A stretch of DNA of 12,058 nucleotides from Acidisphaera sp035272265 (GCA_035272265.1 DATEQV010000098.1:1-12058), one strand, 5' to 3'; positions 1 to 8,199 are shown, counted from the first letter of the stretch. Numbers and translations: made by a program. The notes: generated by a model from the letters alone, not told the origin.

Positions 1-1803
1 CACCTCGCGGGCGACCCGCCCGACATCCTCGGGCCTGATCTGCGGCGTCGGCATGCGTGCGAAGCGGCTGAACTCGTCGACCATCCGGCCGATGTCGCCG
101 ACATGCCGGACGATGGTGTCGGCGCACTGGCGGAACGTCTCCGGGTCCGACGTGATCTCGCGCGCGAACCGGCGCTTGAGCCGCTCGGCCGACAGCTGGA
201 TCGGCGTCAGCGGGTTCTTGATCTCGTGCGCGATGCGGCGCGCCACGTCCGCCCACGCTGCCTGACGCTGCGCGGCCTGCAGGGCGGTGATGTCGTCGAA
301 CGTCACCACGTAGCCGTCGATCCGCCCCGCCTTCATCTCCGCGCCGATCCGCACCAGCAGCGTGCGCCGGTGCGTGGGCGGCCCCAGCGCCACCTCGGCC
401 GTGCGCGGCCGCTCCGGCACCTCGCGCGCCTCGCGCAGCAGGCCGGCGAATTCCGGCACCACCGCCGGCAGCTCCTGCCCGAGCACCGACCACAGATCGG
501 TCCCCAGCAGGTCGCTCGCCGCGCGGTTCGGCAGCTCGATCCGTCCCTGCGCGTCCAGCCCCACGACGCCCGCGGAGACGCCGGCGAGCACCGTCTCGGT
601 GAACCGCCGCCGCTCGTCGATCTGGCTGTAGGCGTCCATCAGCTCGGCGCGCTGCGCGGCCAGCTGGTTGGTCATGCGGTTGAAGGCGCGCGACAGCCCG
701 GCGATCTCGTCGTGCGAAGCGAGTTCGGGCACCCGCACGCCCAGGTCGCCGCCGCGCACGCGCTCGGCCGCCTGGATCAGCCGCGCGATCGGCCGCGCCA
801 CCTGGTTGGCCACCACCAGCCCGACCAGCACCGCCGCGCACAGCACCAGCAGGGCGACGATGGCGAAGATCCAGGCGAAGGCGATCTGCAGCCACGACCG
901 GTTCTTGTCCATCGCCTGGTACGACGCGACGGCGGCCTCGGTCTTGGCCATGTGATCGAGGATCTGCGGATCGACCGGGCGGCCGATCAGCAGCATGATG
1001 TCGGGATTGGACTGCAGCTTGGTCACCGCGCGCACGCGCGTTCCGTCGTCGGTGTCCAGCACCGCGGTGTCGCCGGCGCGCGCGCGCTCGGTCGCCCATT
1101 GCGGCGGCGCCTCGACGCCCAGACCCGCGAACAGGCCGGCACGGGCGATGATCTGGTTCGTCACCGGCTCGAAGATGATCGCCTCGGTCAGGCCGCGCAG
1201 CGCCGTCTGCGTCGCCAGGATGTCGGCGAACGCGTTGGGATCGATGGCGAGGAAGCGTCCGGCGTTCGACAGGTCGTTCGCCATCTCGAGGGCCACCGAC
1301 CGGATGTTGTCGCGATGCTCCTCCAGATAGCCGCGCGAGGCTTGCAGGCTTTCGGTCAGCGCCTCGCGCACCGGGTCGTTGAACCAGGTCTGGATGCCGA
1401 CGTGGAAGAACACCACGGCGAATGCCGCGACGACGATCGTTGGCGCGACCGCGATGCCGCCGAACAGCATCACGAGCCGCACGTGCAGCCGCGCGCCGGC
1501 GGCACCCCGGCGCCGTTCCATCCACACGCGCGTCAGCCGGCCCGCGAGCAGCGCGCCCAGGATCAGCAGGACCGACAGGTTGGCCAGCACCAGCCCAGCG
1601 CCGACGCCGGCCGTTATCCCGATCGGCGTGCCGCGCGCCAGCGCGAAGAACGTGCCCACGCCCAGGCACAGCGCCAGCACAGCCAGCGCGACCGTCACCG
1701 CCCTGCCCATCAGCACGGCGGTCAGCCGCGCGAACAGGCCAGGCCGCGACTCCTGCATCGGCGGCTCGGGCTGCAGCGCGGACGGCGGCAGCGAGACGTT
1801 CAT
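1..1803 (-). CDS. ntrY: NtrY sensor histidine kinase, 3' end beyond window
   Basis: Membrane sensor kinase of the NtrY/NtrX nitrogen-responsive two-component system. 601 residues lie in the window. Visible in order: hydrophobic segments at about 34-57, 61-88 and 107-135; an extracytoplasmic sensor stretch of about 170 residues; a further membrane segment at about 307-335; a HAMP linker (about 332-385); a PAS region (about 400-505); and the HisKA dimerisation domain with the phospho-acceptor His526 in an HEIKNPLTP motif. The reading frame stays open to base 1, so the C-terminal ATPase domain (NtrY is usually around 750 residues) lies outside. The ATG at 1803 is preceded by a perfect AAGGAGG seven bases upstream. 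The gene begins 43 bases after the ntrC stop, consistent with the same operon; ntrX would be expected next. The match to NtrY rather than a generic kinase rests on the four-segment N-terminus and the ntrC context. Confidence 0.93.
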   Translation of the reverse strand, partial: MNVSLPPSALQPEPPMQESRPGLFARLTAVLMGRAVTVALAVLALCLGVGTFFALARGTPIGITAGVGAGLVLANLSVLLILGALLAGRLTRVWMERRRGAAGARLHVRLVMLFGGIAVAPTIVVAAFAVVFFHVGIQTWFNDPVREALTESLQASRGYLEEHRDNIRSVALEMANDLSNAGRFLAIDPNAFADILATQTALRGLTEAIIFEPVTNQIIARAGLFAGLGVEAPPQWATERARAGDTAVLDTDDGTRVRAVTKLQSNPDIMLLIGRPVDPQILDHMAKTEAAVASYQAMDKNRSWLQIAFAWIFAIVALLVLCAAVLVGLVVANQVARPIARLIQAAERVRGGDLGVRVPELASHDEIAGLSRAFNRMTNQLAAQRAELMDAYSQIDERRRFTETVLAGVSAGVVGLDAQGRIELPNRAASDLLGTDLWSVLGQELPAVVPEFAGLLREAREVPERPRTAEVALGPPTHRRTLLVRIGAEMKAGRIDGYVVTFDDITALQAAQRQAAWADVARRIAHEIKNPLTPIQLSAERLKRRFAREITSDPETFRQCADTIVRHVGDIGRMVDEFSRFARMPTPQIRPEDVGRVAREV

Positions 1804-1810
1804 GCACGTC

Positions 1811-1817
1811 CCTCCTT
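1811..1817 (-). promoter_or_regulatory. Strong Shine-Dalgarno of ntrY
   Basis: Minus-strand AAGGAGG, fully complementary to the 16S anti-SD, seven bases before the ATG. It fixes the ntrY start and suggests that ntrY is translated independently of ntrC. Confidence 0.8.
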
Positions 1818-1846
1818 CACGTCGGCCGCCAGTCTACGCGGAACGC

Positions 1847-3304
<1,458 letters not shown>

Positions 3305-3323
3305 CGGTGTTTCCACCCTCAAA

Positions 3324-3710
3324 TCAGAACAGCTGCGAGGCGATCATCACCGTGCCGACCCAGCCGGCAAGGAATGCAAACGTGCGGATCATCGGAATCC
3401 CGGCGAGATAGACCACGGCGTGCACCAGCCGCGCGATGAAGAAGATCTCTGCGCCGAGTACCGTGATCGTGTTGTGGACGTTGGCGAACTGCGCGACGAG
3501 CACGATCGCCGCGAACGGCGCCAGATTCTCGAGCATGTTCCGATGCGCGCGGTTGGCGCGCCCGACCCAGCCGGGCAGTTCGGGGAAATGCTCGCGGTTG
3601 CCCGTCAGCTGCGAAAACGGAACAACCCGCAGAGCGCCCGTCGCCTGCACCACGGGCAGCAACAGGGTCAGCAGCGCCGAATAGAGCAGCATCGTCAGTT
3701 CGACCGACAT
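3324..3710 (-). CDS. MAPEG-family membrane protein
   Basis: 128-residue integral membrane protein of the MAPEG superfamily (membrane-associated proteins in eicosanoid and glutathione metabolism). Four hydrophobic segments are visible at about 5-25, 63-78, 82-103 and 107-127. The family-typical polar motif RANRAHRNMLEN at 51-62 precedes the second segment and carries the Arg/Asn/Glu residues that in characterised members lie near the glutathione site. The length fits bacterial members of about 130 residues. The ATG at 3710 follows a GGGAGG-type SD at the long spacing of about 12 bases. It lies 38 bases after the ntrB stop and 19 before the ntrC start, on the same strand, so it is probably co-transcribed with both. 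The substrate cannot be read from sequence. The sequence gives no indication of a regulatory role for the protein, so its position is surprising. Confidence 0.88.
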   Translation of the reverse strand: MSVELTMLLYSALLTLLLPVVQATGALRVVPFSQLTGNREHFPELPGWVGRANRAHRNMLENLAPFAAIVLVAQFANVHNTITVLGAEIFFIARLVHAVVYLAGIPMIRTFAFLAGWVGTVMIASQLF

Positions 3711-3748
3711 CGAAGCGCTTTTCCTCCCGTTGACCGACGCACCCGGTT

Positions 3749-4909
3749 CTAATCGTGTCGTCCCACGTCGTCGTCCGCGATCACCGGCAGATGCAGCCGG
3801 AACTCGGTGCGGCCGGGACGGCTGTCGACCTCGATGAGGCCGCCATGGTCGCCGACGATTTTCGCGACCAGCGCGAGACCGAGCCCCGAGCCGGATGGCT
3901 TTGTACTGACAAATGGATCGAACAGATGCGGCCTGATGTCCTCCGGTATGCCCGGGCCGTTGTCGCGCACGCTCACCACCATCGGCAGATCGAGACGCGA
4001 CCGCGTTCCGGGCACAGCAAGCCGCATGCCGTGCTGATAGGCGGTGCTCAGGCCGATCTCGCCCGTCGTGGTGCCGGTCACGGCGATGCTCTCCGCCGCG
4101 TTCTTCACCAGGTTTAACAACACCTGCACCAGCTGGTCGCGGTTGCCCCAGACCGCCGGCAGCGACGGATCGTAGTTCTCGACGAAGCGGATGTGCGGCG
4201 CGAAGCCGGTCTGTGCCAGGCGGCGCACGTGGTCGAGCACGCGATGGATGTTGACCGGCGCGCGCTCGATCGGCTTCTCGCCGAAGATCTCCATGCGGTC
4301 GACCAGCGCGCGGATGCGGTCGGCCTCGTCGCGGATCAGCTCGCACAGCTCGCGGTCGGCCGCGGTGACGCTGGTTTCCAGCAATTGGGCGGCACCGCGG
4401 ATGCCGGACAGCGGGTTCTTCACCTCGTGCGCCAGGATCGCGGCCATGCCGGTGACGCTGCGCGCGGCGCTGCGGAAACTCAGCTGGCGGTCCAGCGCGC
4501 GCGCCGCCGAGGAATCCTGCATCACCAGCAGCACCGCGCCCGGCTCCTCGGCGACCGCGGTGCCCTGCACGCCGATGCCGCGCTTGTGCAGCCGTGGGCT
4601 CTCCAGGTTCAGGTCGTGGTCGGCGACCGTCACCTCGCCCTGCCGCACCTGGTCGAGCAGCATGAAGATCGGATTGTCCGCCGGCACGAGATCGCGCAGC
4701 CCGAGCTGTGCCAGTTGCGGCGCCGAGATGCCGAGGAACTGCTCGGCGGCATGGTTGACGAAGCGGAAGCGGTTCTCTGCGTCCAGCATCACCACCGGCA
4801 CCGGCAGCGCGCCGAGGATCGCCGACGGGTCGATGTCGCGGCCCGGCTCGGGCGCGGCCTGACGCCCGCGGCTGACCAGCGCGAGCGCGCGCCGCGCGGC
4901 GCCGCTCAT
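3749..4909 (-). CDS. ntrB: NtrB (NR-II) nitrogen regulation sensor kinase/phosphatase
   Basis: 386-residue cytoplasmic two-component kinase that phosphorylates or dephosphorylates NtrC according to PII status. No membrane segment is visible. PAS domain at about 28-135; HisKA with phospho-acceptor His161 in HEVKNPLSGIRGAAQLLE; ATPase domain with N-box around NLVKNAAES (267-275), G1 box DNGPGIP (316-322) and G2 box GSGLGLA (340-346). The HEVKNPLSGIRG signature and this domain layout are typical of NtrB. The ATG at 4909 overlaps the upstream dusB stop as ATGA, so translational coupling is likely. The open frame extends much further upstream through dusB, but that extension has no homologous character and is rejected. 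The partner ntrC is not immediately downstream, because a MAPEG gene intervenes. Confidence 0.96.
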   Translation of the reverse strand: MSGAARRALALVSRGRQAAPEPGRDIDPSAILGALPVPVVMLDAENRFRFVNHAAEQFLGISAPQLAQLGLRDLVPADNPIFMLLDQVRQGEVTVADHDLNLESPRLHKRGIGVQGTAVAEEPGAVLLVMQDSSAARALDRQLSFRSAARSVTGMAAILAHEVKNPLSGIRGAAQLLETSVTAADRELCELIRDEADRIRALVDRMEIFGEKPIERAPVNIHRVLDHVRRLAQTGFAPHIRFVENYDPSLPAVWGNRDQLVQVLLNLVKNAAESIAVTGTTTGEIGLSTAYQHGMRLAVPGTRSRLDLPMVVSVRDNGPGIPEDIRPHLFDPFVSTKPSGSGLGLALVAKIVGDHGGLIEVDSRPGRTEFRLHLPVIADDDVGRHD

Positions 4910-5952
4910 GCCGCCTCCGCGATCGCGCTGTGGCGGCGGCTGACGCCGCGGGCGATCAGCGGATCGTAGAAACGGTCGACCAGCGCGAGCACGGTGTCCG
5001 GATCTGCGGCGCGCACCACCGAATCGCGGAAGCCGGCCGATCCCGGCAGTCCGCGCGAGTACCAGGCGAGATGCTTGCGCGCCAGGCGAAGCCCGGACTC
5101 GATGCCGTATTGCGACAGCATCGCGCGCCAGTGGCCGAGCATGATCGCCTTCTGCCGCGCGAGCGTCGGGTCCGGCAGATGCGTGCCGGCGCGCAGGTAG
5201 TGCGCGACCTGGCGCGGGAACCACGGCCGTCCGTAGCAGCCGCGCCCGACCATCACGCCGTCCGCGCCGGATCGGCGCAGCGCTTCGGCCGCTTGCTCCT
5301 CGGTAGCGATATCGCCATTGGCGATCACGGGAATCCGAACGGCAGCCTTCACCGTGCCGATGAAGTCCCAGTCCGCGACGCCGGTGTAGAACTGCTGGCG
5401 CGTGCGGCCGTGCACCGTGACCATGCGAATGCCGCACTGCTCGGCGATGACCGCGAGGCGCGGTGCGTTCACGCTGGCGTGATCCCAGCCCATCCGCATC
5501 TTCAGCGTGACAGGGATGGACACGGCCTTTGCGGTTGCTTCCAGAATGCGTGCGGCGGCTGCCTCATCGCGCATCAGCGCGGAGCCTGCCATTTGCCCAA
5601 CCGCCACCTTTTTCACCGGGCAGCCGAAATTGATGTCGATCATCGCCGCACCGCGCGCCTCGGCCATGCGCGCCGCCTCGGCCATCGCCGCAGGATCGCA
5701 GCCGGCGAGCTGAAGCGCGGCAATGCCCTGGCCCGCATGAAGCTCCGCCATGCGCAAAGTCGTGCGATTCTCGCGGATCATCGCCCACGACGCGATCATC
5801 TCGGACACCACGAGCCCCGCGCCGAGTTCGGCGGCCAGCTGGCGGAATGGCAAATCCGTGACACCCGACATCGGGGCGAGGATCACGGGCGTCGTGATCA
5901 CCACGCCTGCTCCGAGGTCGATCGGCGAAAGACCGTTGCTCAAATTGCCCAT
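4906..5952 (-). CDS. dusB: tRNA-dihydrouridine synthase DusB (NifR3)
   Basis: 348-residue FMN-dependent enzyme that reduces uridine to dihydrouridine in the tRNA D-loop, historically called NifR3 when encoded upstream of ntrBC. A TIM barrel starts with the flavin-loop motif APMSGVTDLPFR (26-37). The catalytic Cys111 lies in INFGCPVKKV, followed by LKMRMGW, VHGRTRQQFY and the phosphate-binding NGDI and GRG(C)YGRPW motifs. The length is normal for the family (E. coli DusB about 321). The ATG at 5952 has no recognisable SD, and a possible promoter -10 lies only nine bases upstream, so a very short or absent leader is conceivable. First gene of the dusB-ntrB-MAPEG-ntrC-ntrY operon and divergent from ispDF. 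Confidence 0.96.
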   Translation of the reverse strand: MGNLSNGLSPIDLGAGVVITTPVILAPMSGVTDLPFRQLAAELGAGLVVSEMIASWAMIRENRTTLRMAELHAGQGIAALQLAGCDPAAMAEAARMAEARGAAMIDINFGCPVKKVAVGQMAGSALMRDEAAAARILEATAKAVSIPVTLKMRMGWDHASVNAPRLAVIAEQCGIRMVTVHGRTRQQFYTGVADWDFIGTVKAAVRIPVIANGDIATEEQAAEALRRSGADGVMVGRGCYGRPWFPRQVAHYLRAGTHLPDPTLARQKAIMLGHWRAMLSQYGIESGLRLARKHLAWYSRGLPGSAGFRDSVVRAADPDTVLALVDRFYDPLIARGVSRRHSAIAEAA

Positions 5953-5962
5953 GATTTGGGCA
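5946..5962. repeat. Inverted repeat across the dusB start codon
   Basis: TGCCCA and its exact complement TGGGCA are separated by five bases. The repeat covers the dusB ATG and overlaps the candidate -10 element. It could be an operator or an mRNA hairpin at the start. Six-base arms are short enough to be chance. Confidence 0.3.
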
Positions 5963-5990
5963 GACTAGCGCCACACCCGCCCGACCGCAA
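5962..5990 (-). promoter_or_regulatory. Candidate sigma-70 promoter for the dusB-ntr operon
   Basis: On the minus strand TTGCGG (5990-5985) is separated by exactly 17 bases from TAGTCT (5967-5962). Each hexamer matches about three of six consensus positions, but the spacing is ideal and this is the only upstream region of the operon in the window. The predicted transcript start would fall within a few bases of the dusB ATG. Weak evidence. Confidence 0.27.
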
Positions 5991-6108
5991 CGCCGGAGAG
6001 TTTGTCGGAGGGTAACCGAGCACGGTCGGCGGTTTCGTGCACCGCCCGGCTGGGCCCGTGGCCTGTCCTCCCGTTGCCGAGCCCGGCCCCGTGCGGCAGA
6101 GGTCAGCG
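5963..6108. promoter_or_regulatory. Divergent dusB/ispDF intergenic region
   Basis: The intergenic region between the divergent dusB and ispDF genes must hold the promoters for both, unless ispDF is driven from elsewhere. Apart from the weak dusB candidate, I see no good sigma-70 or sigma-54 (-24/-12) element. A GCACG/CGTGC pair sits in its middle. The open frame can be extended upstream from ispDF to a GTG at 6037, but this has no IspD homology. Confidence 0.4.
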
Positions 6109-7257
6109 ATGCGCATCGCGAGCCTCCTGGTCGCCGGCGGCACGGGCAGCCGCTTCGGCGGCGCCCGCGCCAAGCAATACCTGCCGCTGCTGGGCCGGCC
6201 GGTGATCCGCCATGCCGCCGAGGCGCTGGCCTCGGCCGGGGACCTCCTGCAGCCGGTAGGCGACCCTCCCGCGATCGAGGCCGCCCTCGCCGGCCTGCCG
6301 CACCTGCCGCCGGTGCCGGGCGGCGAGACGCGCCAGGCCAGCGTCCGCGCCGGGCTGGAGGCGCTCGCCCCGCACGCGCCGGACATCGTCCTGGTGCACG
6401 ACGCGGCCCGCCCGCTGATCCCGCCCGGCACGATCCCGGCGCTGGTCGCGGCGCTGGCGGACCATGACGGCGCGATCCCCGCGGCACCGGTCGCCGACAC
6501 GCTCAAGCTGGCCGAGGCCGGCCGGATCGTCCGCACGGTGCCCCGCGACGGCCTGTTCCGCGCCCAGACTCCACAGGCCTTCCGCTTCGGCCTGCTGCTC
6601 GCGCTGCACCGCGCCACGGCCGCGGCCGGTCCCGCCACCGACGACGCCGCCCTGTTGGAAGCGGCCGGCCATGCGGTCGCGCTGGTCCCCGGCAGCGACG
6701 ACAACATCAAGCTCACCTACCCCGAGGACTTCGCCCGGCTGGAGAGGATCATGGTCGCAGGCTTGCTCCCCCGGGTCGGCACCGGCTTCGACGTGCACGC
6801 CTTCGAAGCGGGGCGCCCCCTGGTCCTGTGCGGGGTGACGGTGCCGCACGACCGCGGCCTTGCCGGCCATTCGGACGCCGATGTCGGCATCCACGCGCTG
6901 TGCGACGCGATCTACGGCGCCCTCGCCGAGGGCGACATCGGCCGCCACTTCCCGCCCGGCGAGGCCGCCTGGAAGGACGCCGACAGCGCCCGCTTCCTGC
7001 GCCACGCCGCCGCCCGGATCAGCGCGAGGGGCGGCGTGCTGGTCAACGCCGACGTCACGCTGATCTGCGAGCGCCCGAAGATCACCCCGCACGCCCCGGC
7101 GATGATCGGCCGCCTCGCCGACCTGCTGGGCGTCGAGCCCGGCCGCATCTCGGTCAAGGCCACGACCACCGAGCGCCTGGGCTTCACCGGCCGTCAGGAG
7201 GGGATCGCCTGTCAGGCGGTCGCGACGGTGCTGGTGCCGTACAACGCGGTTGCATGA
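6109..7257 (+). CDS. ispDF: Bifunctional IspD/IspF isoprenoid biosynthesis enzyme
   Basis: 382-residue fusion catalysing two steps of the MEP pathway to IPP/DMAPP: cytidylyl transfer to MEP (IspD) and cyclisation of CDP-ME 2-phosphate to MEcPP (IspF). The IspD half (about 1-218) shows the nucleotide-binding AGGTGSRFG with Lys22 in AKQYLPL, HDAARP (97-102) and ATDDA (176-180). The IspF half (about 222-382) shows metal ligands Asp228 and His230 in FDVH, His254 in GHSDADVGIHALCDA, then DIGRHFP, ERPKI and the ATTTERLGFTGRQEGIA signature. The fused form is characteristic of alphaproteobacteria. The start at 6109 is supported by AGAGG six bases upstream and by the conserved MRIASLLVAGG N-terminus. 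The stop overlaps the start of the toxin gene as ATGA. Cytoplasmic and expected to be essential. Confidence 0.97.
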   Translation: MRIASLLVAGGTGSRFGGARAKQYLPLLGRPVIRHAAEALASAGDLLQPVGDPPAIEAALAGLPHLPPVPGGETRQASVRAGLEALAPHAPDIVLVHDAARPLIPPGTIPALVAALADHDGAIPAAPVADTLKLAEAGRIVRTVPRDGLFRAQTPQAFRFGLLLALHRATAAAGPATDDAALLEAAGHAVALVPGSDDNIKLTYPEDFARLERIMVAGLLPRVGTGFDVHAFEAGRPLVLCGVTVPHDRGLAGHSDADVGIHALCDAIYGALAEGDIGRHFPPGEAAWKDADSARFLRHAAARISARGGVLVNADVTLICERPKITPHAPAMIGRLADLLGVEPGRISVKATTTERLGFTGRQEGIACQAVATVLVPYNAVA

Positions 7258-7553
7258 GCGACGGCGGCCGGCTGGAGCCATTCGACACGATCGAATTCGA
7301 CCCGGCAAAAGACGCGAGCAATCGACGCAAGCACGGCCTATCTCTGGGCGATGCTGCTGGGCTGGAACCCGAAACCGCTATCGTACGTCCTGATAGGCGT
7401 CGAGACTATGGCGAAGCGCGTCATGTGGCTTACGTTCTCATTGATGGACGTTTGTGCGTGCTTGCGTTCACCATGCGTGGGAGTGTGCTCCGAGCAATCT
7501 CTCTGCGGAGAGCGAACCGCCGCGAAATGAGGCGTTATGGACAAGCGACTTGA
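7254..7553 (+). CDS. brnT: BrnT-family ribonuclease toxin
   Basis: 99-residue protein resembling BrnT toxins (RelE-like fold, mRNA-cleaving, neutralised by BrnA). Family-like stretches in order: IEFDPAKDASNRRKHGLSL near the N-terminus, AIVRPDRRRDYGEARHVA in the middle, DGRLCVLAFTMRG, and the C-terminal RAISLRRANRREMRRY. The length is normal for the family. Its ATG overlaps the ispDF stop (ATGA), so it appears translationally coupled to a housekeeping gene and has no promoter space of its own. By eye about 43 of 99 sense codons end in A or T, against only occasional ones in ispDF, which suggests horizontal acquisition. The antitoxin-like gene follows with a 17-base overlap, the usual toxin-first brnTA order. 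The family call is from motif memory, not a search. Confidence 0.85.
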   Translation: MSDGGRLEPFDTIEFDPAKDASNRRKHGLSLGDAAGLEPETAIVRPDRRRDYGEARHVAYVLIDGRLCVLAFTMRGSVLRAISLRRANRREMRRYGQAT

Positions 7554-7737
7554 TCCTACGGACGACGACGAGACCCCGGAGTGGACCGAGGAGGATTTCG
7601 CGAAGGCGCGTCCGTTCAAGGAAGTTTTCCCGGAATTTTACGCAAACTGGAAAGCCGGGCGCGTGAGGGTGCGAGTTTTGACGCCCGAGGAAGTCGCCGC
7701 GGAAAAGAAGGGCCGTTCCAAGAAGCCGGCCTCGTAA
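7537..7737 (+). CDS. Short BrnA-like antitoxin lacking a ribbon-helix-helix end
   Basis: 66-residue acidic-then-basic protein. The N-terminal half, TPEWTEEDFAKARPFKEVFP, matches the toxin-facing region of BrnA-type antitoxins. Typical BrnA proteins continue for another 30-40 residues into a ribbon-helix-helix DNA-binding domain (a GRPK-like linker, then a V-x-LRLD-x-DV strand and helices). Here the protein ends RVRVLTPEEVAAEKKGRSKKPAS. I translated the frames after the stop and found no displaced remnant of the missing domain, so a single recent frameshift is unlikely. The ATG at 7537 has TGAGG four bases upstream and overlaps the toxin gene by 17 bases. It may still neutralise the toxin but probably cannot autoregulate by binding DNA in the usual way. 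It could be a shortened BrnA or a separate small antitoxin class. Confidence 0.72.
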   Translation: MDKRLDPTDDDETPEWTEEDFAKARPFKEVFPEFYANWKAGRVRVRVLTPEEVAAEKKGRSKKPAS

Positions 7738-7751
7738 ACGCCAAGCCTTCG

Positions 7752-7770
7752 AGCCGGACCGGTTCCGGCT
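7752..7770 (+). terminator. Hairpin after the toxin-antitoxin pair
   Basis: Exact 7-base stem AGCCGGA/TCCGGCT with a 5-base loop, 14 bases after the antitoxin stop. There is no T-run downstream, so it is at most a weak or Rho-assisted terminator. GC-rich DNA makes such stems by chance. Confidence 0.3.
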
Positions 7771-7777
7771 GCTCAAC

Positions 7778-7792
7778 CCGACACGGTGTCGG
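7778..7792. repeat. Short palindrome after brnTA
   Basis: CCGACAC-G-GTGTCGG, a 15-base near-perfect palindrome seven bases after the preceding hairpin. It could be an operator half-site pair or a second part of a termination structure. Confidence 0.3.
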
Positions 7793-7825
7793 TCGGCCCA
7801 TAGCCGGCAGCATGACCTCTCGCCG

Positions 7826-7855
7826 CTTGACGACGCTCACGCGTTCTTGCGGCAA
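7826..7855 (+). promoter_or_regulatory. Possible promoter of the first small secreted-protein gene
   Basis: CTTGAC at 7826-7831 equals the alphaproteobacterial -35 consensus. No convincing -10 follows at 17 bases (CGGCAA); AAAACT lies about 21 bases downstream. Only the -35 is persuasive. Confidence 0.25.
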
Positions 7856-7899
7856 AACTTTTCGGTGCCGCACGCGCTGACTGTGCACCCCAGTTTGAG

Positions 7900-7905
7900 A
7901 GGAGG
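7900..7905 (+). promoter_or_regulatory. Strong Shine-Dalgarno of the first small secreted protein
   Basis: AGGAGG (within GAGAGGAGG) six bases before the ATG at 7912. It is strong evidence that this short gene is really translated. Confidence 0.8.
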
Positions 7906-7911
7906 CCTGTC

Positions 7912-8163
7912 ATGCGACTGAAGGTTCTGAGTTTCGCGCTTCTGGCGGCCGGGCTCGCTGCTCCGGCCGATGCGTCCATGTGCAGAATCGACAGCGGCGC
8001 CACCTGTCCGTCCGCGATGCCGGTGGGCGGCTATTGCGAGTGCAGCGTCCACGGCCACAACATCGGCGGCACGATCGTCAGCGGCGGGTTCAGCCGCGGA
8101 ACGGCGAGCCCGTTCCGGCCGGGCGCTCCGTTGGCGTCTCCCGGCAGCAACACCGGCGACTAA
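7912..8163 (+). CDS. Small secreted four-cysteine protein A (function unknown)
   Basis: 83 residues. A signal peptide is evident: basic MRLK, a hydrophobic core to about residue 17, and a probable cleavage after Ala-Asp-Ala21. The mature chain of about 62 residues carries Cys24, Cys32, Cys42 and Cys44 (spacing C-x7-C-x9-C-x-C) within the module GATCPSAMPVGGYCEC-x-VHG-x-N-x-GGT. A Gly/Ser/Pro-rich tail follows without further cysteines. There is no lipobox and no membrane anchor. The spacing suggests two disulfides or metal binding in the periplasm, but I recognise no characterised family. Similar short C..C....C.C patterns occur in uncharacterised alphaproteobacterial secreted proteins as far as I recall. 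The start is fixed by a strong AGGAGG. A clear paralogue lies 255 bases downstream. Confidence 0.8.
   Translation: MRLKVLSFALLAAGLAAPADASMCRIDSGATCPSAMPVGGYCECSVHGHNIGGTIVSGGFSRGTASPFRPGAPLASPGSNTGD
7981..8079 (+). repeat. Copy 1 of the duplicated four-cysteine module
   Basis: Encodes residues 24-56 of protein A. By eye 23 of 33 residues are identical to copy 2 at 8497-8595, and the DNA is similar as well (for example a shared GGCGCCACCTGTCC). Consistent with tandem gene duplication. Confidence 0.75.
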
Positions 8164-8179
8164 GCCCTGACGGGTGCGC

Positions 8180-8199
8180 GGCGGCCGAAGCCGGCTGCC
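8180..8199 (+). terminator. Weak hairpin after small protein A
   Basis: An 8-pair stem including one G-T pair with an AAGC loop, 16 bases after the stop. No T-run follows. It is the only notable structure in the 255-base gap 8164-8418, where I otherwise see no gene and no convincing promoter. Confidence 0.22.

Noticed and set aside
3711..4346. N-terminal extension of the MAPEG protein to 340 residues
   Set aside because: The extension is Arg-rich non-domain sequence overlapping ntrB in another frame; the ATG at 3710 gives the normal family length.
5963..6108. Sigma-54 (-24/-12) promoter upstream of dusB or ispDF
   Set aside because: I looked for TGGCAC-N5-TTGC on both strands here and upstream of the small genes and found no acceptable match.
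6103..7308. A 401-codon minus-strand frame opposite ispDF
   Set aside because: ispDF motifs are unambiguous; the opposite frame has no recognisable domain.
7738..7911. A frameshifted continuation of the short antitoxin into an RHH domain
   Set aside because: Translation of the other frames after the stop gives no RHH-like strand or helices, so I treat the gene as truncated or divergent rather than frameshifted.
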